DNA of 64,000 nt, taken from positions 37,631,001 to 37,695,000 of the forward strand of contig CM074858.1 of NCBI GenBank assembly GCA_037501455.1. Reading direction: 5' to 3'. Every line of letters begins with the position of its first letter. The first letter of the stretch is position 1. The notes under the pieces were generated by a model. It worked only from the letters and a program-made list of their open reading frames with translations. It was not told the DNA's origin and made no database searches. The translations under genes were made by a program, and so were the position numbers. This DNA comes from Lantana camara (Eukaryota > Streptophyta > Magnoliopsida > Lamiales > Verbenaceae). This document shows positions 24,570 to 35,156 of the stretch, piece by piece.

Positions 24570-25516
24570 ATCAAAACCTCCTAAACCTGTAAAGTAAACT
24601 AAGTGGGAGATAAAAAATATAGCATTGATGATATTTAATATTATTTGTAACGCCCCCACCCGTACCAAAACAAGAGGAGAGCGGCGTCTCAACCCCCGCA
24701 CTGGAGCACCTCTCAAGTAATGGTGTGAGCCATCACTCAAGAAATACTCCAGCGAACGGCTGTCTATCAGAACTATACATGTACAACGATGTGGCTATGC
24801 AGCGGAAAATCAGAGTATTTTAAAACTTTTCAAAACATGTGCGTGATGGCATGTAACAAGCAAGAACATATTGATCGTGTAAGAGAGACTCGGCATATCA
24901 GAACATATAACATATTCACATATAAGTACTGATACAGCAGAGTTCAAAATATCAGTAACAGAGTAGCAGAAAGAGTATAACAAAGATACTCAAGTATTCA
25001 AAAACATATACAGAAACATTAAGTGATGCAGCCATAAAACATATGCAGGACACAAAAGAAAGTAATACTAAGTCCTGACTGAAACAAAAATGACAATCTA
25101 GAGCTTCAAGATACCTCTAGACTGTGGCTGCAAGACCTGAAACCACGAGGCAAGAAAACGGGAGAGGTATTAGTCAAAAGGACTAAGTGAGGGAATACTT
25201 TAAAGAAAGTACTGAATGACAAAGAACTTGAAGTAAAGTTTAGAACCGTTAATGCAATGTTTTAAAGAAGAACTTGAAACAAGTTCGATTGATAAAACTC
25301 TTTGAATGCGATGCTGTAAAAGAATGCACGTTATAAAAGATTTTCATGAATGCTATCACACGCGCACACATATGCTGTTGATGGTTCATAGTTCTTTCAT
25401 AAAACGGGATAAGGTAAAGTGAACTTTTCCAGATATGAACCATCCTTTATGAAACAGAATTTTGCCCGCAAGCTAGGCTCCTCCATCCTTACTCCAGAAA
25501 ACATGATTCGGTAAAG

Positions 25517-25670
25517 CATCGGACCAGGATCAACGATAATTCCACGTTTAGTAGAGTATCGGACCAAGATCAACAATAACCCCACATATAGTAGAGCATC
25601 GGACCAAGGTCAACAACAACTCCGCACATAGTAGACTATCGGACCAAGGTCAACAACAACTCTTACCAAC
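25517..25670. repeat. 40-bp tandem repeat in element E LTR
   Basis: Four copies starting at 25517, 25557, 25597 and 25637. Each begins with TATCGGACCA or CATCGGACCA and the fourth is incomplete. The same array is at 36027-36180 in the other LTR. Confidence 0.85.
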
Positions 25671-25993
25671 GTATACAAACATGCACCATCCTCCACCGGT
25701 TGTCACTTCGGGTAGCTAGCCCTAGGCGACCTGTAAACATGTAATGGGAACAGATTTCCTGTCCGTTCCCAGACAAATTGTGCTGACTTAACAAACCTCC
25801 TGTTAAAAGTCGGTGTCAATAGTCTAAGTGTGGCGGCCGGTATTGGTGATGTCGTTGGCGCTCACCTCCCGAGCATCACCTCCACACATAACCGCCGGGC
25901 CCAAACTGTAAACTGTATGCTTGCATTTAAGATTAGCAGTGACTAGAGTACCACTCCAGTATGCTAACTATAACATGTGAAACTGTAACTGTA

Positions 25994-26116
25994 ACATATG
26001 ATGCTGTCTGTAAAACATATGATTCTGTCTGAAAACATGTGATTATGTCTGAAAACATATGATGTTGTCTGAAAAACATATGATTCTGTCTGAAAACATG
26101 TGAAACTGTCTGTAAA
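25994..26116. repeat. 20-21-bp tandem repeat in element E LTR
   Basis: Six copies of an ACATATGATTCTGTCTGAAA-like unit, alternating ACATATG and ACATGTG. Both words are palindromic cores in context. The partner array is at 36504-36626. Confidence 0.8.
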
Positions 26117-28861
26117 CTGTACTTTGAAAACATATGCAAAACATGTAACTGTCTTTGAACAAGAATGCAAAACTTTGGAAAACATGTACTGTAGATCAAG
26201 GTATACTATTAAAGTATGAATGATCCTTTCAAGAGAATGTCCCGATAAAAGGGATAGTTCAAAACGAGGTTTAGCTTTGAATTTCAAAACATATGATACG
26301 ATAGTATAATCGTGGTTCCAGTTGGAAAACATTTATAACTTCACCTCACCTATCAGTAACAAAGGTAGGTAGACAGATTATGCGGTGCCCTGGGGATCCC
26401 AGTGCTCAACTTTAACTCCTGTAGGTGGTGTACTAGAGTGAGCTTAAGAACTAAGACCCACTACTAACCAAGATGCATATGAAATGCATGAAACAATGAA
26501 CAAGGAACATGTAAAGAACATGTAACACAAGAGAGTAATACCATTTAAGGTATTCAAGAAAAGTAACACACAAAGGAATACGTCAAAGTGAGTTACTCTT
26601 AACGTTAAACTATGATCTTACTATAACCGAGTAAGCTTTAGTCAAATTATGAATCCTATCGCAAACCTTAGGTTAAGAAACAAGTCCACGAAAGAAAACA
26701 CATTTTGAAAACACATTTTGGACCCTGGATATGGAAACCCTAGGTGCAAATGTCTATTAAGAAAGCACAAGTTTTAATTCATTTTTACTATTCAAAAGCA
26801 CTATTTAAAAGTATTATTCCAGATTACTATTCACGATTACTATTCATAGGTTACTATTCACATGTCGGGTCAAAGGGTCGGGTCAAACCCTTACTATACA
26901 CACACACCCACACACACGGTACACACACACACCATGCACGAACACACACACACACACACCCTAATTACATTATGATCTTGATTATAACCTATAGTTTCAA
27001 GTTCATGTTAATATAATCAAAAGTGATCTAGGTTAAAGGTATAACCTATAGTTAAGAGATCCAATTAAGGCATAAGATCAAGTTATGAAACACTAATCTA
27101 TCTTAGGTTATAACATGTGACACTATTAAAGTGTATAACATATGATCAAGGCACTAATCCATTAATCCAAATCATATCATAAGCTCAATTCATAATTCAA
27201 GAATCATATAACAATGTGACAACATGTCACAACATATATCATATCATATCATATCATATCATATCATATATCATGAACCTTTAGGCATGTAACATGTAAC
27301 AATTTAATTCAATATCAACATGTAACAAGTTGTGACATAATTAATTGTAAATCACTATTCCATTAGCTAGCATGCATGAACATAATTCAAATTCCATAAT
27401 CATGCATCAATTCTCATAATATAACAACCATATCACATGATCATAGCATATACTAGAGCAATTGATAACATATTCATGCATATACTAAACAATTAAAACA
27501 TATAAACAACTATTGAAACATATCATGAAAACTATATAATAAATGCATAAAATAAAATCCTATATGGCTTAGGGAAGACCCTAAGACCCAACCTAAACAT
27601 AATATAAACATACCATAACATAAAACATAAACTAAACTAAACATAACATAAAAACAAAACAAACTAACCTAGATACAAGGGGGGGTGGCCGACGGCAGAG
27701 AGGGGGAGAGGGAGAGAAGAAAGGGTGTTGTTAACACAACTTTGAGCAAGGAATGAAATGCCATGGGAGGGGTATTTATAGTTGTGAAGAAGCCCCTCAC
27801 CTTGCAAATAGAGATGGCTTAAGGGTAGGAGAGCAAAATAAAAGTTCATCCACTTGTATCTTCTAGAAGCTTTAGGGATTATGAAGGTAAAATGGGACTG
27901 CTGGGGGTATTTCTGTAATTTCGTTCCCCAAGGCTCGAGGATAAGTGGCTGGAAGTATAACCATCCCGACGGCAAGAAAATTAGCTTCGAAACGCATATT
28001 CATTCGTCGAAATCGGATTTACCGTTTGAAAGATACATTAGTTTTAGTGAATAAAAGTTTTGAGCTCGAAACTCAACACGAGTGAAAAACGACTTTCTAG
28101 AATGATTTTCAAGTCCGGATTGCTTCCAAAATTCAAGAAATAAATCGGGAAGCGTTTTGAGTCCAAAATCGACTATAAAACGTTTTACCGTTAAAAAGTT
28201 GAGAACGTAGGATGAATAGTGAATTCTTACGTACGAACGTACGCTTCAAAATTTCAAGCTAGGGTTTGAATCAAGAGTTGTAAAACATCTCAAAAATCTT
28301 GAAATAGCTCAAGTAGTACAAATCCGAAGAGAAAACATTTTTCGAATGAAAACCGTTTGTAAAAGGAATAGTAAACTAGGGTTTTCAAAAACGTTTTCAA
28401 TAAAACAAAGTTCCGGAATGGATTTCCAAGCCAAGAATGATTTCAAAAGACTCTTCTCGACTCAAGGATCGATTCGACTGTAACTTGGGTAGGAAAAGGT
28501 ATCAGAATCAAAAGATCATTTTTTGATGAATAGTAACTTTGGTCGGTAAGTTCCAAAAATACCCTTATGGCTCAAGAAAGACTTTCTGAGTTCGGGAAAC
28601 AAGTTCAAACGATTGGGAAACATGTGTGATGAACCTCTAGGGTTCGAGTAGGAATATGAACAAGGTAGGCTCGAGTTATGAATAGTAAACTGTATCAAAG
28701 GTCAAGAATTCCCCCTTAAAACATGTCAGAACATAAACGAGCACAAAGTTCATGTAAGAATGCAATGCATGATGATTCAAAAAGTTGGATCACGGTCTAT
28801 AAACGCTTTACCACTGCCTTAACTTACTGTTTTCATCCAGGCCCTGTTTTGGGCTGTTACA

Positions 28862-28878
28862 ATCACTCCTCCTTAAAG
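28862..28878 (-). other. Element E polypurine tract
   Basis: On the minus strand CTTTAAGGAGGAGTGAT directly precedes the 3' LTR. It lies inside the pol reading frame. Confidence 0.75.
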
Positions 28879-31800
28879 AGAATCTGTCCTGAGATTCTTC
28901 CGCTGTAACTACAAACAACTCAGGGTGATGCTTCTGCATTTTCTCTTCTGTCTCCCAGGTTGCCTCTTCTGTCCCATGTCCCTTCCAAAGGACTTTAACT
29001 AAAGGAATCTTCCTATTCCTCAGCTCTTGAAACTTCCTGTCTAGAATCTTAGCGGGCTTCAAAACATAAGTCAAATCCTGTTCCAACGGTATCTCCTCTA
29101 CCGGCACAACCTCTGTCTCATCCGAGAAACACTTGCGAAGCTGAGATACATGAAATACGTTGTGGATTCCTGTTAGACCTACAGGCAAATCCAATCTATA
29201 AGCAGTCGGTCCGACTCTCTCCAGTATCTCATACGGTCCAACATATCTCGGGTTTAATTTTCCACCTTTCCCAATTCGGGAAAACCCTTTTCTTGGCGAT
29301 GCCTTCAGAAATACCTTTTCGCCCACTGCGAATTCCAAATCCCTTCTTCGTCGATCAGCATAACTCTTCTGCCTGTCCTGGGCAGCTTTCATTCTCTGGC
29401 GAATGATTTGAATCTTCTCCGTCGCTTCTCTTATCCATTTAGCTGAATTCACTCTGATTGGTCCTTCCTCAGTACATCTCGCATCATCCAAATCCCAGTA
29501 CAACGGGGATCTACATTTCCTTCCATACAGGGCTTCGTATGGAGCAGCTTTAATAGAAGCTTGATAACTATTGTTGTATGCAAACTCCACAAGAGGTAAA
29601 CACTCTTTCCAACTTTCCTGGAAGTCCAAAGTGCAAGCTCTTAGCATATCTTCCAAGTACTTAATCATCCTTTCTGATTGTCCATCCGTCTGAGGATGCG
29701 CTACAGTACTGAAGTTCAACTTTGTTCCCATTAAAGTCTGAATTTCTTTCCACAAGTGCGACGTGAATTTCGGATCTCTATCCTAGACTATACTGTTCGG
29801 GACTCCATGTAATCTGACAATCTCTTGTTGATACAGCTTTGCCAACGTGCTGACCTTATCCGTCGTCTTAACTGGCAAAAGTGCGCTGACTTTGTCAATC
29901 GATCAATGATCACCCATATACTATCTTGTCCGCCTCTGACTTTGGGTAATCCAGTGACAAAATCCATCGTGATTTGCTCCCACTTCCAAGTCGGAATCGG
30001 TAATGGTTGCAACTTCCCACTCGGTTTCTGGTGCTCAGCTTTAACTTTCTGACAAGTTAAGCACTTCTTGACATAGTTGGCTATGTCTCTCTTCATTCCA
30101 TTCCACCAGAATTGCGTCTTAACATCTTGATACATCTTAGTACCTCCGGGATGTATCGTGTACTTAGTCTTATGCGCTTCGTCGAGAATCTTTTTCCTCA
30201 AAACAGTTGGCATGCATACTCGACCTTTGTACCTCAATACTCCATGTTCATCAACCTTGAACTTGGTCTCATCATCTTTCTCCTTCGATTCGAGACATTT
30301 CTTAATCCACTCGTCGTTCTTCTGTGCTTCCAGCACTTGTTCTTTCAACGGTGATATCATCACAACGTTCGCGATTCGAGCTTTAGTTATCACCTCCATT
30401 CTTTCTCTTTGATCAACCTCGGGGTTGGCAGAAATCTATGCCAAATGAACTTTCCTGCTTAGTGCATCGGCTACAACATTCGCCTTTCCTGGATGGTACT
30501 GAATAATGCAATCGTAGTCCTCCAGAAATTCCATCCATCTCCTTTGTCGCATATTCAACTCCTTCTGAGTGAATAGATATCGCAGGCTCTTATGATCAGT
30601 AAAGATCTCAAACGTAACTCCATACAGGTAATGTCTCCACTTTCCAAGAGCAAAAATTATCGCGGCTAACTCCAAATCATGTGTCGGGTAGTTAACTTCA
30701 TGCGTTTTGAGTTTCCTTGATGCATACGCAATCACCTTTCCATTCTGCATCAAAACTCCTCCTAGTCCTTCTTTCGAAGCATCGGTGTAGACTGTGTATC
30801 CTTCTTTTCCTTCTGGTAACGCTAACACGGGTGCAGTTGTTAGCATTTCCTTCAATCTTTGAAAACTTTGCTCACACTTCTCAGTCCATTCAAACTTCCC
30901 TTCTTGCTTTGTCAACTTAGTGAGAGGTGTAGCTATCTTCGAGAAATCTTTGACAAACCTCCGGTAGTAACCAGCTAATCCCAGAAAACTCCGTACTTCT
31001 GAAGGATTCTTCGGTGACTTCCAATCCATAATCGTTTCAATCTTCGAGGGATCTACTTCGATTCCAGATCCAGATATGATGTGTCCGAGAAACGTAACTC
31101 TCTCAAGCCAAAACTCACATTTGCTGAACTTTGCATATAGCTTGTGATCCAGCAAAGTGCATAACACGATTCGAAGATGCTCAGCATGTTCCTCCGGTGT
31201 CTTCGAAAATACCAAAATATCGTCGATGAAGATTACTACAAACTTGTCGAGAAACGGCTTGAATATACGGTGCATCATATCCATGAATGCAGCTGGTGCG
31301 TTTGTCAAACCAAACGGCATTACCACAAACTCATAATGTCCGTATCGGCTGTTGAAAGCAGTCTTCGGAATATCTGCTTCCCTGATCTTCAATTGATAAT
31401 ACCCTTGTCTAAGATCTAATTTAGAGTAGACCTTTGATCCTTGTAGTATATCGAACAGCTCTTCAATATGAGGGAGAGGATATTTATTCTTGATAGTCAT
31501 CCTGTTCAGCTCCCGATAGTCAATGCATAATCGCAATGATCCATCCTTCTTCTTAACGAAAAGAATAGGCACTCCCCACGGCGACGTGCTCGGTCGAACA
31601 TATCCAGACTCAATCAGTTCATCCAATTGCTTCCTCAGTTCTTCCAATTCAGCTGGTACCATTCTGTAAGGTGTCTTTGAGTACGGCTCAGCTCCTGATA
31701 TCGTCTCGATCGTAAACTCCAACTCTCGGTCAGGAGGTAACGAATCTAAATGCTCAGGAAACACATCTAGGGACTCGTTCACCACTTCCACTTCTTCAAT

Positions 31801-32466
31801 CTTAAGTTGATCTTTCGGTCTATTCAGAAGATAAGCAACAAATCCGTTAGCTCCTTTCTGAATCAACTTCTTAGCTTCAATCGAAGAAATCACTGATAAC
31901 TTCTCAACTTTCCCTTCTGATGTCCCACTTTCATCTTCTTCCAAGATGATCTCTTTCTTGTAACAATCCAACTTAGCTCGGTACTTAGACAACCAATCCA
32001 TACCAAGTATAACCTCGTATCTTGTCATCGGCAACTCAATCAGGTCCGTCGGGTAACAACGGGTACCAATACATAAAGGGCAGCGTTTATATACTTGATC
32101 CGTAACAAGGCAAGTTCCCAAAGGAGAACTCACTTCAAATTTATATGGCAAGTATTCAAGCGAAAACTGTAAATGCGCACATAATTTAGAAGCAACAAAT
32201 GAATGCGTAGCACCAGGGTCATACAAGACCTTAACTGGCGTGTTAAGAATGTGCACAATACCTTCCACAACAGACGAAGGATCAACCTCCTCCTTACCAT
32301 CCAAAGCATAAGCTCTGCCTTTGACCACCGGTTTGTTCGTCGTACCCACCACCCCTTTTCCTTTATCCTGGACCCCAAATCTCCTGATCTTGTGCGGGCA
32401 ACTATCTATCTGGTGCTCAGGGGAACCACACGCGAAGCACTGTCCAGCTTTCTTGCGACAGTTCTC

Positions 32467-32504
32467 CTCAGTGTGTCCCGTTTGGCTCAGTGTGTCCCGT
32501 TTGG
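32467..32504 (-). repeat. 19-bp tandem duplication causing a gag-pol frameshift
   Basis: CTCAGTGTGTCCCGTTTGG is present twice in a row (32467-32485, 32486-32504) inside the first zinc knuckle. Because 19 is not a multiple of three, it separates gag from protease-pol. Removing one copy would leave one frame across the junction, so this is a recent copying error rather than a programmed frameshift. Confidence 0.9.
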
Positions 32505-33457
32505 CGACAATATCGGCAAACAATTTCCTCTGGACCTGGCTGAGGTGCTCTCTGCTGTTGTGGCGCCCTCTGGTACTGCTGTGGCGCTTTCTGCTTCTGT
32601 GCTTGCTGTTTCGGTGGAGCGTTCTGCTGCTGACGCTGTGGTGTTACCATTGGCCTCTTTCCAGTTCCTTGGGGAAAAGGTCCGAAAGGTCGCTTATTCC
32701 CTTGATAAGGCTTAGGGTTAGAAGTTCCTTGACGTACAATAGTTATCTTGATCCCCTTATGTGCAGCTTCAACCCTTAGCGCTCTATCAACAGCCCGGTT
32801 GTAGGTCTCAATGTCCAAAGAAGCAAGTGCCAACCGAAGTTCAGGCTTCAGTCCGTCGATAAACCTCTTCGTCTTGCGACGCTCATCATTCAGAATATGA
32901 GGCGCATACTTGATTAGCCTCACAAACCTAGCTTCATACTCCATCACATTCATAGTTCCCTGAACCAGACTCATAAACTCAGCCTCTCGTGCATCACGAG
33001 TCACTTGAGGCGTGTACTTCTGCTGAAACTCTCTGATAAACTCATCCCAACTTCCCTCAACGTTGTTCTCAATCCACATATGCTGAACGTGCTTCCACCA
33101 ATTGTATGCAGCTCCTTCCATAAGAAAAGTAGCATATCGAACTCGTTCACGATCCTCTGGGTAGATCTCCATAGACTCGAAAATCTTCTCAAGACTAGTA
33201 ATCCAATTCTCAGCCTTTAGGTCGTTCGGTTCTCCATAGAACTTAGGTGGATTCATCCTCAGAAACTTCTCCAATGACCTTTCATTAGGAGGGTTATCTC
33301 TCGGTGCACAAGCCCTCATAAATTATCGTAGCACATCCCTTAATTCCGGAGTTCCTTCCCGTTCAGGGGGTGGCGTGACATCTCTTTGGGGTGGCGTGAC
33401 ATCTCTTTGGGGTGGCAGTGGTGGTACACGATTCCGGGGTGCTCTTCTTGGTGGCAT
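32488..33457 (-). pseudogene. Element E gag (broken)
   Basis: The likely start is the ATG at 33457 (MPPRRAPRNR). An N-terminal proline-rich part contains a perfect in-frame 21-bp duplication (33370-33411, giving RDVTPPQ twice). A TAA at 33323-33325 interrupts the frame. Downstream is a typical retrotransposon gag domain (NPPKFYGEPND, then NWWKHV) and a Gln/Pro-rich linker running into the zinc knuckle broken by the 19-bp duplication. Gag forms the particle in the cytoplasm. This copy could not make full-length gag. Confidence 0.9.
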
Positions 33458-34288
33458 GTTGTTACTGAATTCACAAGCATTCAGATACATATATTCGATG
33501 CATGACATATAATGATTCACAGAATCCGTAACCACGTATTCACATTTCCACGTAGTCACACATAAGCATGAGAACAACACATTCCCATAACAACATGTCA
33601 GCAAAGATTCAAGATCTCTAAACATATCATATAATCAGAAACAATTGTCAGACAACATGTAAACGAGAACAGAAGCTCGGGTAACATATCAACATATCAG
33701 AAACATGTATAACATATCCCAAAACATGATCAACATGTAAAACGGGAACAGAACGTGTACTGTCATAACAACAAGAACTGTAACATGATCAGAAGTATGA
33801 TCAACATATCCAGAAGCGTATTCAACATATCAAGAATAATAGCATGCTAACAATAAATGAAATGGCATGATCCTATCAACGGTCCTAATGGTATCTTGAA
33901 GCAACTCTAAGACTCATGCAATGACAGTTATGGAAAGCAGTAAACAGATATCCAACATAAAGCCGAAAGTGTTATAACTGTGCAAGGTTTGGTAAAATTT
34001 TCTACAGGCCACATGTTAACAGTATTAATTCAAAATGGGGAGGACCCGATACTATCGAGTTGACTCCCTTACAGGCCTTACCAATCCGTCCAACCCTGCT
34101 GAAAATAACCTAGTAGGTACCAAGTCATCTGAACCGTCATCCGTGGTGCCAAAAGTCGGGGATCATCTACCAAAGCTATACATCCCCTCATCCAAAAGTC
34201 AGTCCTGAACTGTCCCGGCTATACGTCCGCCATCCGTAGATAGATATATATGCGTCAGTACTATATACAGAAAACCTCCTATCAGCAA
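33458..34288 (-). other. Spacer between the extra ORF and gag of element E
   Basis: About 830 bp with no supportable coding frame, rich in AACATATCA- and ACATGT-like words. Confidence 0.6.
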
Positions 34289-34969
34289 TCAACCCTGATA
34301 ACTGTGGTCCAAAGAACCCCTAGTGGTGTCATCAGAAACGGCAACGACCTCACCCTGTCCGTGTCCTGCTGGCTCATCTCCGCCATCATCATCATCATCA
34401 GTCCCTCCATCGCCTCCATCAGACTGATCCTGCATAGGCTCGGGCTCCTGAGAAGCCTGACTGACATCCTGACCCTCGACCTCCTCAACTGCCTGCTCAT
34501 CGGATAAGTGATAGGTATCATACAGGCGAGCTCTCACGCGGGCACGGTAGTGCTGGTGACGCTCCATAGAGGTGTCGCGATCGATAGTCATCTGCATAAG
34601 ATCTGCCTCCAGCTCAACAATACGAGCAGCTCTCTGATCAGCAATATGAGTCATCTCTGCAGCATGCTCACGAGCGATGTCCCTATCAATCTGGTACTGC
34701 AGTGACTGATCCTGATGGCGCATAGACTCCAACCTGACCTCACGGGTCCTCTGATACTCCTGAAAGTAACCATCTCTCTCAGACTCGAGATAGTGCACAA
34801 CTCTGTTAGGATAGGAATACCCAGGCCTGCCACTGTTCCTAGACCGGCGCCAGGTGTAGAAACGAGTGCCTCCACGGCGAGAAACTGCCACAGTACGCGG
34901 GGCCTCAAACTGCTCAATGAAAGCCTCATCCATCTGCTGATTAGGATCCTGGTGTGGCTGAACTGCCAT
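34289..34969 (-). CDS. Extra ORF upstream of gag in element E, unknown function
   Basis: A 226-codon open frame in the same orientation as gag-pol, from ATG 34969 (MAVQPHQDPN) to 34289, between the primer site and gag. It is uninterrupted although gag and pol of the same element hold at least five lesions. Visible features: an Arg-rich segment near residues 30-55 (RRGGTRFYTWRRSRNSGRPG), a long charged, probably coiled-coil region about 60-150 (HYLESERDGYFQEY, then RIVELEADLMQM), and a very acidic C-terminal tail with DDDDD. No zinc finger, protease or transmembrane segment is seen. I do not recognise the family. An extra ORF before gag is known in Ogre-type (Tat) elements, but this element is of chromodomain type. 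It could encode an accessory nucleic-acid or particle protein (inference). Confidence 0.6.
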   Translation of the reverse strand: MAVQPHQDPNQQMDEAFIEQFEAPRTVAVSRRGGTRFYTWRRSRNSGRPGYSYPNRVVHYLESERDGYFQEYQRTREVRLESMRHQDQSLQYQIDRDIAREHAAEMTHIADQRAARIVELEADLMQMTIDRDTSMERHQHYRARVRARLYDTYHLSDEQAVEEVEGQDVSQASQEPEPMQDQSDGGDGGTDDDDDGGDEPAGHGQGEVVAVSDDTTRGSLDHSYQG

Positions 34970-35135
34970 AGCTATACAGAAGATACCACAGATATGAAAT
35001 CCAGATAACAGAACCATGCAATCCCCAAATATCCTATCTCGATGCAATATGAGAATGATCCTGGATGCAATGCGTGAACAATCCATGATGCAACATGAGA
35101 GCAATCTAGGTTAAGTCTCTTCTTACTTAACCCAA

Positions 35136-35148
35136 TGCTCTGATACCA
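35136..35148 (-). other. Element E primer binding site
   Basis: Minus-strand TGGTATCAGAGCA, complementary to initiator tRNA-Met, eight bases inside the 5' LTR. Confidence 0.9.
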
Positions 35149-35156
35149 CCTCAGGC

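Larger units (their letters stand above)
24646..28861 (-). repeat. Element E left (3') LTR
   Basis: 4216 bp, unusually long. Contains a 40-bp tandem repeat (25517-25670), a 20-21-bp tandem repeat (25994-26116), an (AC)n-type tract (26898-26960) and an (ATATC)n tract (27236-27271). No gene of its own, but the pol frame reads 54 bp into it. Confidence 0.95.
28808..32523 (-). pseudogene. Element E protease-RT-RNase H-integrase-chromodomain (broken pol)
   Basis: Domains on the minus strand: zinc knuckle [14 protein letters not shown], aspartic protease ([11 protein letters not shown]), RT with [10 protein letters not shown] (about 31,200-31,230), RNase H ([17 protein letters not shown]), integrase HHCC finger (HPGGTK...CLTCQK), integrase core, then a C-terminal chromodomain-like segment (VLWKGHGTEEATWE). 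Breaks: TAG at 30436-30438 after RNase H, a one-base loss in an A run at 29877-29880 inside the integrase core, and TAG at 29783-29785. The final stop (28808) is 54 bp inside the 3' LTR, so about 17 residues are LTR-encoded. Catalytic residues of protease, RT and RNase H are intact. Confidence 0.93.

Noticed and set aside
26744..27016. 90-codon frame with a His/Thr repeat
   Set aside because: Driven by the (AC)n microsatellite in the element E LTR. The other LTR has a shorter, altered version.
34282..34521. Other minus- and plus-strand frames overlapping the extra ORF of element E
   Set aside because: The frame from ATG 34969 is longer, in the element's orientation, and has a coherent charged composition. 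The others are shadows.
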